DNA from: Candidatus Latescibacterota bacterium
GTDB taxonomy: Bacteria > Latescibacterota > UBA2968
Assembly: GCA_022824945.1 (NCBI GenBank)
Contig: JAJDYX010000031.1
Span: 1-64,000 of the forward strand
Reading direction: 5' to 3'
DNA length: 64,000 nt
Below the pieces are notes generated by a model. The model was not told the origin of the DNA. It searched no databases and worked only from the letters and a program-made list of their open reading frames with translations. Numbering within the stretch: the stretch's first letter is position 1; each line of letters begins with the position of its first letter. Made by a program: the position numbers and the translations under genes. This document shows, in pieces, positions 9,436 through 18,573 of this stretch.

Positions 9436-10677
9436 ATGTCCATCAAATTTCTACACGTTGCCGACACCCATATTGGCGTTGAAAACTACGGCCGTCTCGA
9501 TTCGGCTACGGGCCTTCACACGCGCTTGCAAGACTTTATCAAAAGTCTGCGATTTGCGTTTGAAGAAGCTATAAAAGAAGAGGTTGATCTCGTCATCTTT
9601 GCCGGTGATGCCTATCGCTCATGCGATCCCACACCCACGCACCAGCGCGAATTTGCATCCCTCATTCACATGCTCAGTGCCCGCGACATTCCCATCGTCA
9701 TGATCACTGGCAACCACGACAGCCCCGTATCTTATGGCAAAGCCTCATCCGTTGACATCTTTGGCACACTGGGCACAAAAGGTGTCCACATTGCCACCGA
9801 AGACCGCCTCATACCCATTGACACAAAATCTGGTCCCATTCAGGTTGCCTGCTTGCCCTGGCTACACCGCAGCCGCCTGTTGACACAGGGTTCCTATCAC
9901 AACCTGTCGCAAGAAGAAGTCGTCGAAAAACTTCAAGACCTGGGAGCCCTTCTGATTGACCGTCTGTCCTCGCAAGTTGATCCTGATATCCCCGCCGTTC
10001 TCGCGGGCCATCTCGCCGCTGCCGACGCCACCTTGTCCGGCTCTGAACAAACCGCTATTATTGGGCGCGACCCCGTTTTTCTCACCAGCACACTCGCCAA
10101 CCCCGCCTTTGACTACATCGCTCTGGGCCACATTCACAAATTTCAGGACCTAAACGCCAATGCCCAGCCTCCCGTCGTGTATTCTGGGAGCATTGAACGC
10201 ATTGATTTTGGCGAAGAACGAGAAACCAAAGGCGTCGTCATGGTCACTATAGAGACCCAGGAGACAGGGCGGACGGCATCTTACAAATTTGTACGCACAC
10301 CGGCCCGCCCCTTTTGCACGATATCAGTTGACATCGCCCCGGATCAGGACCCCACGACAACCATGCTCGAAGCCATTGGCAAACACACCCTGACCGATGC
10401 CATTGTGCGCGTCATCTACGATTTGCCCGGCGACCGCACAGATACCGTTGACCTCAAAGCCGTCAAAAACGCGCTCGAAGATGCGTTCATGATCGCCAGT
10501 ATTGCGCCCAGGCCCAGGGCACAAAAACAGCAGCGCAGAGCCAGCATTTCAGAAGATATGGGCATAAAAGACGCGCTCCACGCATACTTGCAAAATCACC
10601 CCGACCTCAAAGACATCGAAAAAGACCTGCAGAATTACGGCGCGCAACTCGAAGCCGAACTCAGAGGTAGCGAATGA
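9436..10677 (+). CDS. sbcD: Exonuclease SbcCD, nuclease subunit SbcD
   Basis: A protein of 413 residues. The start at 9436 gives the typical MSIKFLHVADTHIG; the in-frame upstream sequence is low-complexity and not family-like. All five calcineurin-like phosphoesterase motifs are visible: ADTHIG, FAGDAYR, TGNHDS, AGHLA and ALGHIHK, which bind two metal ions. With SbcC it forms the bacterial Mre11-Rad50 complex that trims hairpins and blocked DNA ends. The stop codon overlaps the sbcC start (ATGA), so the two are translationally coupled. Confidence 0.96.
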   Translation: MSIKFLHVADTHIGVENYGRLDSATGLHTRLQDFIKSLRFAFEEAIKEEVDLVIFAGDAYRSCDPTPTHQREFASLIHMLSARDIPIVMITGNHDSPVSYGKASSVDIFGTLGTKGVHIATEDRLIPIDTKSGPIQVACLPWLHRSRLLTQGSYHNLSQEEVVEKLQDLGALLIDRLSSQVDPDIPAVLAGHLAAADATLSGSEQTAIIGRDPVFLTSTLANPAFDYIALGHIHKFQDLNANAQPPVVYSGSIERIDFGEERETKGVVMVTIETQETGRTASYKFVRTPARPFCTISVDIAPDQDPTTTMLEAIGKHTLTDAIVRVIYDLPGDRTDTVDLKAVKNALEDAFMIASIAPRPRAQKQQRRASISEDMGIKDALHAYLQNHPDLKDIEKDLQNYGAQLEAELRGSE

Positions 10678-13600
10678 TTCCCATAAGCCTTTCCCTACAG
10701 AATTTTCTCAGCTACGGTGAAAACGTGCCCCCCCTCGACTTTTCGAGCTTTCACGTCGCCTGTATATCTGGCCGCAATGGGCACGGTAAATCTGCTCTGC
10801 TCGACGCCATCACCTGGGCACTGTGGGGAGAAGCCCGCAAATCCGGCAGTGATCGTCGTCCCAACGACGGTCTGTTGCGAATTGGCGCTACTGAAATGCG
10901 GGTCGATTTTGAATTTTTCCTCGAAAATGACCGCTATCGCATCAGCCGCAGCTTTCGCAAAACCGGCAAAAGCGCGACCACTCGCCTGGAATTTCAGATT
11001 TACTCTCCGGAAACGAACGCATACAAAACCCTCTCGGAAGAAAGCGCTGTGCGCCAGACACAGGCCAGTATCGACACCCTGTTGAGAATGACTTATGAGA
11101 CCTTTATCAACTCGGCCTTTTTGCTTCAGGGGCGCGCAGATGAATTTACGCGCTGCAAAGCGAGCCAGCGAAAAGCCCTTCTCTCAGACATTCTTGGCCT
11201 ATCGCATTACGACGACCTGTCTTCGCTTGCGCGAGAGCACGCACGCAAAGGAGATATAGAACTTGCAACTGCTCGCGCAAAAAGAGATGACATTGCGCAA
11301 ACCATAGAAAAACGCGATGAATTTGTAGTGCAGCGCGATAGCGTTAACGCACAACTCCATGCCTGCAATAGCGAATTGGAAAACGCGGAAAAACGCCGCG
11401 AAGAACTGCGAAAAATACGCACCCAACGCGAACGCCATGAAGCCGAGAGAGAGGCTCTCCAAAAAGACATATCGCGCACCGAATCGGACATGCGAGAACA
11501 ACAAAACGCGTGTGAAAAAGCGCGGCAAGGTGTGTCAGCCTATCGCGAAATCCTCGACAGAAGTGCCGAAATCACAAATGCCTCCGAAAAATATCGGACA
11601 CTCCAACGAGAAGACACAGACCTGCAAACAAAACTACACGCCCTGAGACCACTTGAAAAACGCGCAGGAGAACTCGATCAAAAAATCGCAGATCGTCGCC
11701 ACGAAGTGGAACGCCGCCTCGGCGAATGGCAAATACGCATTGGAGACGCCGAACGCGCATTGCGAGAAACAGAAACACTTCTCTCCAATCGCCAAACCAT
11801 TCAAACACAGATCGAAGCATTGCACAAAGCCAGGCAACAGGACCGCGAATGGGAAGACATACGCGAAAATCGAGAGCGCGTTGAACGCAATATTCGAGAC
11901 CTGGAGCGACAAATAGACAGCGTCGTTGAAAATCTAAAAGTAGATATTAATACCCGCACACATCAACTGCATCAGATCGATGTACTGGTAGCCGAAATTG
12001 AAGCGCGCAGAAAAACGCGGCAATCTCTCCTTGTACAAGCCGAAGAAATCCAATCTCTCGCAACCGAACGCGATGAGATTCGCAACAAAGGCAGTGCTCT
12101 CAAAATTCAGATCGAAAATGCCGGGGAACGCCTCGACACCCTGCACAAAAATCACAAAGACATCGTCCAACAGCAGCAAATTTTGCAAAATGTTCAGGAT
12201 GCTTCGTGTCCCCTGTGTGGTAGCGAACTCGATCAGATCCATCGCGAAGAAGTAACAGCAAAACTCTCAAAGCAGTTGCAGGAACAACAGACGCAAATCA
12301 CACAGTTGGAATCGGATAATCAAAAAGCCGAAGCAGAACGCGAACAACACAGACATCGCTATCAAGAGATTAAAAACCAACTCGCACAGCGCGAAGGCAT
12401 CACCCAACACCTCGCCGAAGCCGAAGCCGCAATAAAAGAAGCCGAAAATGCCGTACAAACCCGCGAGATATTATCGGCTGAAATCAACGCCCTGAAAACC
12501 CAATTGCGCGAACAAACTCAGAACAGCCCGGATGCGCGCGCCCTATCCCAGGCCCGCAGTGCGCTTGAAAACCTGACCTATAACCCGGCCGAACACCGCA
12601 CCCTGCGCGAAAAACTCAAAGAACTCGACTCTGTTGAGGCACAAAATGCCCAACTTAAACTCGCCGAAGAACGGAAAGAAAAAATCCTCGCGGAATTGCC
12701 CTCGTTTCGCAAAAAACGCGACCTCGCACAACAATGGCTGGACGAAGCCAAATACGCGCTCAACGAACAAGCAGAACGCGAGCAGGTGCGCGATCGCATC
12801 CACACCCTGAATTACGATGCCGAACACCACCAGCGCATCTCCGAGCAACTCGCTGCCCTGCGAGATGCGCCAGCGCAATACGAACGCCTTCAAGTGGCCG
12901 AACGCGACCTCGAAAATGCACAAACACAACTCAAAACTTCAGAAAATCGCCTGACAGAACTCACAGAGCACAATGAACAAACGCAAAAACGCCTGTCAGA
13001 AATCGCGGCAGCCATCAACCGCGCCGAATCAACCCTCGAAGAAGCCAATACTCTGGAAAAAAATATTGTACAGATGCGCGCCCAACGCGACGGTCTGCTC
13101 CAGCAAAATGCCGCCCTGCAATCCCAAATCGAACACTGCGATGCACTCAGTGCAGAACAAAACACTGTCGAGAAGAAAATCAAATCCTGCGAGAGCGAAA
13201 TCCGCATCTATCGCGAACTGACCACCGCATTTGGCAAAGACGGTATTCAGGCACTCATCATCGAACAGGCAATTCCAGAAATCGAAGAAGAAGCCAATCG
13301 CATTCTCGCGCGCCTGACAGATAATCGCACCCAAATCGCCCTGGAATCTCTGCGCGACCTCAAAACCGGAGGAACGCGCGAAACCCTCGATATCAAAATT
13401 AGCGACGAACTCGGCGAACGCAGCTACGAACTCTATTCGGGTGGAGAAGCCTTTCGCATTGACTTTTCTATCCGCATTGCCCTGTCCAAACTCCTCGCCC
13501 GCCGCACGGGCACGCGCCTGCGGACCCTGGTCATCGACGAGGGCTTTGGCACCCAGGACGCCGAAGGACTTGACCACCTCGTGGAAGCTATTCAAGCCAT

Positions 13601-13724
13601 CAGTGGGGATTTCGAAAAAATTTTGATCATCACTCACGTCGAATCGCTCAAACAGGCATTTCCCGTACGCATCGAAGTCACCAAATATCCCGATCTGGGA
13701 TCGCGCTTTGAGGTACTCTACTAA
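10674..13724 (+). CDS. sbcC: Exonuclease SbcCD, SMC-like ATPase subunit SbcC
   Basis: A protein of 1016 residues in Rad50 layout. Walker A is GRNGHGKS (residues 33-40), followed by a Q-loop around LLQGRADEF. Long heptad coiled coils rich in Glu, Arg, Gln and Ala flank a zinc hook CPLC (Cys512, Cys515). The C-terminal ATPase half holds the signature LYSGGEAFRIDFS and Walker B LRTLVIDEGFGTQD. It tethers DNA ends and drives the SbcD nuclease. Length and hook position are normal for the family. It overlaps sbcD by 4 bases, and alr begins on the base after its stop codon. Confidence 0.96.
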   Translation: MIPISLSLQNFLSYGENVPPLDFSSFHVACISGRNGHGKSALLDAITWALWGEARKSGSDRRPNDGLLRIGATEMRVDFEFFLENDRYRISRSFRKTGKSATTRLEFQIYSPETNAYKTLSEESAVRQTQASIDTLLRMTYETFINSAFLLQGRADEFTRCKASQRKALLSDILGLSHYDDLSSLAREHARKGDIELATARAKRDDIAQTIEKRDEFVVQRDSVNAQLHACNSELENAEKRREELRKIRTQRERHEAEREALQKDISRTESDMREQQNACEKARQGVSAYREILDRSAEITNASEKYRTLQREDTDLQTKLHALRPLEKRAGELDQKIADRRHEVERRLGEWQIRIGDAERALRETETLLSNRQTIQTQIEALHKARQQDREWEDIRENRERVERNIRDLERQIDSVVENLKVDINTRTHQLHQIDVLVAEIEARRKTRQSLLVQAEEIQSLATERDEIRNKGSALKIQIENAGERLDTLHKNHKDIVQQQQILQNVQDASCPLCGSELDQIHREEVTAKLSKQLQEQQTQITQLESDNQKAEAEREQHRHRYQEIKNQLAQREGITQHLAEAEAAIKEAENAVQTREILSAEINALKTQLREQTQNSPDARALSQARSALENLTYNPAEHRTLREKLKELDSVEAQNAQLKLAEERKEKILAELPSFRKKRDLAQQWLDEAKYALNEQAEREQVRDRIHTLNYDAEHHQRISEQLAALRDAPAQYERLQVAERDLENAQTQLKTSENRLTELTEHNEQTQKRLSEIAAAINRAESTLEEANTLEKNIVQMRAQRDGLLQQNAALQSQIEHCDALSAEQNTVEKKIKSCESEIRIYRELTTAFGKDGIQALIIEQAIPEIEEEANRILARLTDNRTQIALESLRDLKTGGTRETLDIKISDELGERSYELYSGGEAFRIDFSIRIALSKLLARRTGTRLRTLVIDEGFGTQDAEGLDHLVEAIQAISGDFEKILIITHVESLKQAFPVRIEVTKYPDLGSRFEVLY

Positions 13725-14840
13725 ATGCCCCAACCCGACCGACCCGCATGGATTGAAGTAAATCTATCAGCCATTGCGAACAATATTTCCGCAGTCCGCG
13801 ATTTTGTCTCGCCAACAACACAGGTCATGGCCATTGTCAAAGCCAATGCCTACGGCCATGGCCTCATACCCGCTTCCAGAGCAGCCATCAATGGCGGCGC
13901 GTCTGCACTCGGCGTTGCCCTGCTACAAGAAGGCGTTGCCCTTCGCAATGCGGGCATCACAGCACCGGTTGTCGTCCTCATCCCCACCATGCCCGGACAG
14001 GCCGACAGCCTTGTTGCCCACAACCTGTCTCAAACCATCGGTCATCCCGCCGCGATACCACCCATAGAAGCCGCAGCCAAACGCTACAATACACGCGCAC
14101 GCATACATCTCAAAGTCGATACTGGCATGGGGCGCCTTGGCCTATCATCCGATGAGGTATCCGCCTTTGCGAAAAAAATCGCCCAAAATCCCCACTTATT
14201 CCTCGAGGGTATCGCAACACATGTGGCCTGGGAACGCACAGAAAACATGGACAAGGCCCGCCATCAGATCCAAACATTTACTACCTGTCTGTCCAAACTC
14301 ACAGACCTTTCTGTTCCCTATCGTCACGCCGCCAACAGCGTCATGACCGTTCACATGCCCGAATCGCACTTTGATCTCGTGCGCGTGGGATTGCTCACCT
14401 ATGGCATTCCCCCCACGCAAGGTGCAGGCACACTCTCGCTTTCTCCCGCGCTATCTATCAAAGCGCGGATCGCACAAGTGCGAAATTTTTCTGCCGGCCA
14501 AACCCTCAGTTACGGCGGCACATACACGCTCACGCGCCCCTCTCGCATCGCCCTCGCGCCCCTGGGATATGCCGATGGGTACAACCGTCAGATGTCCAAT
14601 AAATCCCATGTCCTCATCTGCGGAAAACCCTGTCCGGTTGTCGGTGCGATCTGCATGGACGTCATCATGATCGATGTCACCGATATACCACCTGTTTCCG
14701 TCGGCGATGAAGTCGTCCTGCTCGGGAAACAGGGCGACCGAAAAATCACCGTGAACGACCTCGCCCAATGGGGAAATTATATCTCACACGAAGTTGTTTC
14801 TCTACTCGGCGCACGTCTCCCCCGGCATTATATTTCGTAA
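13725..14840 (+). CDS. alr: Alanine racemase
   Basis: A protein of 371 residues; a PLP enzyme converting L-alanine to D-alanine for peptidoglycan. The PLP lysine lies in AIVKANAYGHG (Lys39). The second catalytic residue, Tyr, is in the LSYGGTYT segment, followed by the conserved LAPLGYADGY and GAICMDVIMIDVT substrate-side motifs. The whole length matches the family. The ATG directly abuts the sbcC stop codon, which implies co-transcription with sbcDC, an unusual pairing that may simply reflect a compact operon. Confidence 0.96.
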   Translation: MPQPDRPAWIEVNLSAIANNISAVRDFVSPTTQVMAIVKANAYGHGLIPASRAAINGGASALGVALLQEGVALRNAGITAPVVVLIPTMPGQADSLVAHNLSQTIGHPAAIPPIEAAAKRYNTRARIHLKVDTGMGRLGLSSDEVSAFAKKIAQNPHLFLEGIATHVAWERTENMDKARHQIQTFTTCLSKLTDLSVPYRHAANSVMTVHMPESHFDLVRVGLLTYGIPPTQGAGTLSLSPALSIKARIAQVRNFSAGQTLSYGGTYTLTRPSRIALAPLGYADGYNRQMSNKSHVLICGKPCPVVGAICMDVIMIDVTDIPPVSVGDEVVLLGKQGDRKITVNDLAQWGNYISHEVVSLLGARLPRHYIS

Positions 14841-14920
14841 AATTTGAACATTGTTTCTGTCTTCAAATCCTGTTATCTTTATTTTTTATTATTCCCAATC
14901 ACCTCTTTTTTGGTACCATT

Positions 14921-15934
14921 ATGCGCTTTCTTCTATTTTTCTTGCTCTTGTGCATCGGATGTGGTGACCACTTGCCCGAATCTCTCGGACCCGCCCGCAA
15001 AATCATCGTACTGGCCGACTCCACTGATTGGGAAATGCTGGAAGACCCCCTCCGCGAAATTTTTGAAACCGTTATCTATACGCCCCAGGCCGAACGCGTT
15101 TATGAAATTGAATGGGGCGATGTCAATTTCCTCAGCGCGCACAAACACGACCAGCGCAAAAGCCTCATGGTTATCGCGCCCCTCAATGCCAATCACCCCA
15201 CCGCGCAATTCGTCAAAGAGATACTCAGCCCCGAAGTACAACAAACCATTTTAGATGGTCGCGCAGGCGTAACCTGGAAAAAAAACGTGTGGGCCAGAGA
15301 TCAAACCTTTTATATCGTGTCCGGAAAAGATATAGAGACCACTGTTGAAAACCTCTTTATGGAATCCGATCGCTTGTATAGCACCCTGGAAAATGCCGTT
15401 GATCACAGTGTGCGAGAAAATGTTTACAGCTTTGGCGAGCGAAAAAATGTCACCCAGGAACTCGCCGAAACCTACGGTTGGAATGTGCGCGTGCCCTTTG
15501 GCTATCGCATCCTCGAAACCTATCCCAACTTTGTCGTGCTTGCCAGAGACAATCCCAACCGCTGGCTTTCCGTCTATTGGGAAGACAATGTACACCCCGA
15601 TCAGCTCACCGAAGACTGGGTTATTCAGAAGCGAGATGACATCATGGGGCAGTGGTTTGGTGGAGACCGCATCGTCCTCGGCGAAGTTACCGTTGGTCAG
15701 GTCGAATTTGCGGGTAAACTCGCCGTAGTACTTCAGGGGCTTTGGGAAAACGAAGCCGAGTGGAAAGGCGGCCCCTTTAAGAGCTATGCTTTTGTCGATG
15801 TCGATCTCAACCGACTATTTTTTATCGACATAGGACTTTACGCGCCCAATAAGAAAAAGGGGCCTATTTTGAGACGGGTAGATCTCGTCGCCAAATCTTT
15901 CACCATCAACCACGCGTTTTTTCAAGACAAATGA
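14921..15934 (+). CDS. DUF4837 lipoprotein
   Basis: A protein of 337 residues. The ATG at 14921 begins a short hydrophobic leader ending in the lipobox LCIGCG, so Cys15 is probably lipidated. The body (KIIVLADSTDWEMLEDPL, a central FGYRILETYPNFVVL segment and the C-terminal GPILRRVDLVAKSF) matches my memory of DUF4837, a family found mostly in Bacteroidota-like bacteria and without known function. It ends by overlapping the XPB helicase start (ATGA). Function unknown. Confidence 0.75.
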   Translation: MRFLLFFLLLCIGCGDHLPESLGPARKIIVLADSTDWEMLEDPLREIFETVIYTPQAERVYEIEWGDVNFLSAHKHDQRKSLMVIAPLNANHPTAQFVKEILSPEVQQTILDGRAGVTWKKNVWARDQTFYIVSGKDIETTVENLFMESDRLYSTLENAVDHSVRENVYSFGERKNVTQELAETYGWNVRVPFGYRILETYPNFVVLARDNPNRWLSVYWEDNVHPDQLTEDWVIQKRDDIMGQWFGGDRIVLGEVTVGQVEFAGKLAVVLQGLWENEAEWKGGPFKSYAFVDVDLNRLFFIDIGLYAPNKKKGPILRRVDLVAKSFTINHAFFQDK

Positions 15935-17619
15935 ACTACAACCCCGAAAATCCCCTCATCATCCAGAGCGACCTCACGGTTCTCGTCGAAGTCAACTCAC
16001 CCAGATACGAAGCGGCGCGAGATCGGCTCGTACGCTTTGCTGAGTTGGAAAAAAGCCCCGAGCATATACACACGTACCGCGTCAATCCCCTCTCCCTCTG
16101 GAATGCAGCCGCAGCCGGCATCACCACCGAAGAAATCATCACCACCCTCGAAGCCTACGGCAAATACGACATCCCCCAAAATGTGGGCGTTGAAATCCGC
16201 GAGGCCATGAGCCGCTATGGCAAAGTCTATCTCGACAAAGAAGAAGACGCGCTTATCTTGTCTTCTGAAGACCCACTGATCATCCTTGAAATCTGCCGCC
16301 ACAAAACCGTCCAGCCCTATATTGAAAAGCGACTCGACGCCCATCGCATCAGCGTGTTGCCTCTCTATCGAGGGCACCTCAAACAGGCTCTCACGCGCAT
16401 CGGATTCCCGGTTAAAGATCGCGCTGGATATCTCAAAGGTAGAACACTCAAATTTCGACATCGCCAGACTGCCTTATCGGGAAACCCCTTTGCATTGCGC
16501 GATTATCAGCGCGAGGCTGTCGATATATTTCACGCGGGCGGAGGTCCCGATGGCGGAAGCGGCACGGTAGTTTTGCCCTGCGGCGCGGGCAAGACCATTG
16601 TGGGCATGGCCGCGATGAATACCCTCCAGTGCGAAACCCTGATCCTGACCACCAACATCACGGCCTCGCGCCAGTGGAAAGCAGAACTCATCGACAAAAC
16701 GAGCCTCACCGACGACCAGATAGGCGAATATTCCGGAGAGCGCAAAGAAATTCGGCCCATTACCATTGCTACCTACAATATCTTGACCTATCGCAAGAGC
16801 CGGGAGGAAGACTTTCCCCACTTCGGCATTTTTAATCAGGGCAATTGGGGCCTCATTATTTACGACGAAGTTCACCTGCTTCCCGCACCCGTATTTCGCT
16901 TTACCGCCGAATTGCAATCCCGGCGGCGTCTGGGCCTCACAGCTACCCTCGTGCGCGAAGACGGCCTCGAAACCGATGTCTTTTCGCTCATCGGGCCCAA
17001 GCGCTACGACGTGCCCTGGCGGGAGCTTGAATCCAGCGGCTGGATAGCAACCGCAGAATGCTGTGAAATTCGCATGCCATTGCCACAGAGCAAGCGGCTC
17101 AGCTATGCCATAGCAGATAGACGCGCCAAATTCCGCATCGCATCGGAAAATGCCGACAAAATCCACCTGGTCAAACATCTGCTTAAAAAACACAAAGGCG
17201 ACCAAATCCTCGTCATTGGGCAATACATCCGCCAGGTCGAATATATTGCACGAGAACTCGACGCCCCGTTAATCATGGGCAAAACCCCTACCGAAGACCG
17301 CGACCACCTCTACGAAGCATTTCGAAAAGGCAAAATCAAGATCCTCGTCGTGTCCAAAGTAGCCAACTTTGCCGTCGATCTGCCCGATGCCAGCGTCGCC
17401 ATTCAAACTTCTGGCACTTATGGATCGCGCCAGGAAGAAGCCCAACGTCTCGGACGCATATTGCGCCCCAAATCCGACGGTAGCCTGGCTCATTTTTACA
17501 CCCTCGTCACGCGCGACACCCGCGAACAAGAATTTGCCCGAAATCGCCAGACCTTCCTCACCGAACAGGGCTATCGCTACACCATTCGAGATGCAGACGA
17601 TGTCTTTGATGAGGCCTGA
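15931..17619 (+). CDS. Bacterial XPB/Ssl2-type DNA helicase
   Basis: A protein of 562 residues. The N-terminal part resembles the XPB damage-recognition region, then come superfamily 2 motifs: LRDYQREAV (Q-like), Walker A PCGAGKT (residues 216-222), DEVH (312-315), the LGLTATLVRED segment (motif III/ED), and the C-terminal RecA lobe with QTSGTYGSRQEEAQRLGRILRPK (motifs V-VI). XPB unwinds DNA 3' to 5' and in bacteria is tentatively linked to repair. No Bax1-like nuclease partner is present here. It overlaps the upstream DUF4837 gene by 4 bases and is followed after 5 bases by the UbiA gene, so all are probably one transcript. A protein with the separate helicase-associated XPB-like domain lies at 22595. 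Confidence 0.88.
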   Translation: MNYNPENPLIIQSDLTVLVEVNSPRYEAARDRLVRFAELEKSPEHIHTYRVNPLSLWNAAAAGITTEEIITTLEAYGKYDIPQNVGVEIREAMSRYGKVYLDKEEDALILSSEDPLIILEICRHKTVQPYIEKRLDAHRISVLPLYRGHLKQALTRIGFPVKDRAGYLKGRTLKFRHRQTALSGNPFALRDYQREAVDIFHAGGGPDGGSGTVVLPCGAGKTIVGMAAMNTLQCETLILTTNITASRQWKAELIDKTSLTDDQIGEYSGERKEIRPITIATYNILTYRKSREEDFPHFGIFNQGNWGLIIYDEVHLLPAPVFRFTAELQSRRRLGLTATLVREDGLETDVFSLIGPKRYDVPWRELESSGWIATAECCEIRMPLPQSKRLSYAIADRRAKFRIASENADKIHLVKHLLKKHKGDQILVIGQYIRQVEYIARELDAPLIMGKTPTEDRDHLYEAFRKGKIKILVVSKVANFAVDLPDASVAIQTSGTYGSRQEEAQRLGRILRPKSDGSLAHFYTLVTRDTREQEFARNRQTFLTEQGYRYTIRDADDVFDEA

Positions 17620-17624
17620 AAAAC

Positions 17625-18452
17625 ATGGCCTTTCGCAAGACCAGATTTTACGCCGCGATTGAACTGCCTCGCCCTGTCAACTGCCTCATAACCTTTGCCT
17701 CGGTACTCCTCGGCGGCTGGCTGGGGATTCACATGATCACCGAACCCCTGCTTTTTGCCGCGCTATCCGCCGCCCTCATCACCGCAGGGGGCAACGCGCT
17801 CAATGATCTGTGTGGCATAACCGAAGATCGCATCAACAAACCGCACCGCCCACTCCCTTCGGGGCGTTTATCCCCCGGCATCGCCCGCATAGAAATGGGT
17901 ATTTTCCTCCTCGCGGGCATTCTCCTCGCTCTTCCCCTACCAACGCCTGCCCTCGCCATTGCCCTCATTGCCATCGCGTGCCTGATCCTTTACAATACCT
18001 ATCTCAAACGCGTACCTCTCATCGGCAATCTCACGGTAAGTGCGCTCGGCGGTCTGGCATTTCTCTATGGCGGCGCAGCCGTTGAGAACATCTCTGCCCC
18101 CTATCTCATTGCGGGCTTTGCCTTTCTGTTTCACCTGGGCCGCGAACTTCTCAAAGACCTCGAAGACAGCGCGGGTGACAGCCAGTTATCCGGCGGCACT
18201 GTACCCATTTCCTGGGGCGAAAACATCGCGCGCACCCTGATCACTGGCATCTTTGCGATCCTCATAATTGCAACCCCATTGCCCGCGCTCCTGGGCATGT
18301 ACAGTTCGATTTATCTCTGCCTGATTCTCCTCCTCAATCTTTTGCTCATCTTCGTCCTCATCCGCCTCTGGCAAAAAGACACACTCGGATACCTGAACAA
18401 ACTCCTCAAAGCGGGAATGCTATTGGGACTGGCAGCTTTTCTTTTTGCTTAA
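17625..18452 (+). CDS. UbiA-family prenyltransferase
   Basis: A protein of 275 residues with about eight hydrophobic membrane segments. The first Asp-rich motif reads NDLCGITED (residues 60-68), followed by INKPHRPLPSGRLSP. The second reads KDLEDSAGD, then GGTVPISWG. The pattern resembles the geranylgeranylglycerol-phosphate / chlorophyll-synthase branch of UbiA enzymes, which attach a polyprenyl chain to an acceptor in the membrane. The central Asp of NDxxDxxxD is Gly64 here. Likely roles are quinone, tocopherol-like or lipid prenylation; the acceptor cannot be told. It is the last gene of the sbcDC-alr-XPB run. Confidence 0.85.
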   Translation: MAFRKTRFYAAIELPRPVNCLITFASVLLGGWLGIHMITEPLLFAALSAALITAGGNALNDLCGITEDRINKPHRPLPSGRLSPGIARIEMGIFLLAGILLALPLPTPALAIALIAIACLILYNTYLKRVPLIGNLTVSALGGLAFLYGGAAVENISAPYLIAGFAFLFHLGRELLKDLEDSAGDSQLSGGTVPISWGENIARTLITGIFAILIIATPLPALLGMYSSIYLCLILLLNLLLIFVLIRLWQKDTLGYLNKLLKAGMLLGLAAFLFA

Positions 18453-18453
18453 C

Positions 18454-18573
18454 TTGACATATACAGGACTTCTTCATAATCTTAAAATTGATGACCGCAG
18501 CATCGAACCACAGTGGATTCCAGGAATTGCCGAACACTGGATCGGTGAGGCTGGCCGAGATGGAGATAGCTAA
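18454..18573 (+). pseudogene. Possible 3' remnant of a gene upstream of the AAA ATPase
   Basis: An open 39-codon stretch without a convincing start (ends ...IAEHWIGEAGRDGDS) stops with TAA that overlaps the next gene's ATG as TAATG. That coupling is typical of a real gene pair, so this may be the tail of a lost first gene of the ATPase operon. The same bases also hold TTGACA (18454-18459) and CATAAT (18475-18480), which could instead be a promoter. Confidence 0.3.

Noticed and set aside
13029..13733. 234-codon frame antisense to sbcC
   Set aside because: Phe/Gly-rich reading of the reverse of a coiled-coil gene; sbcC is certain.
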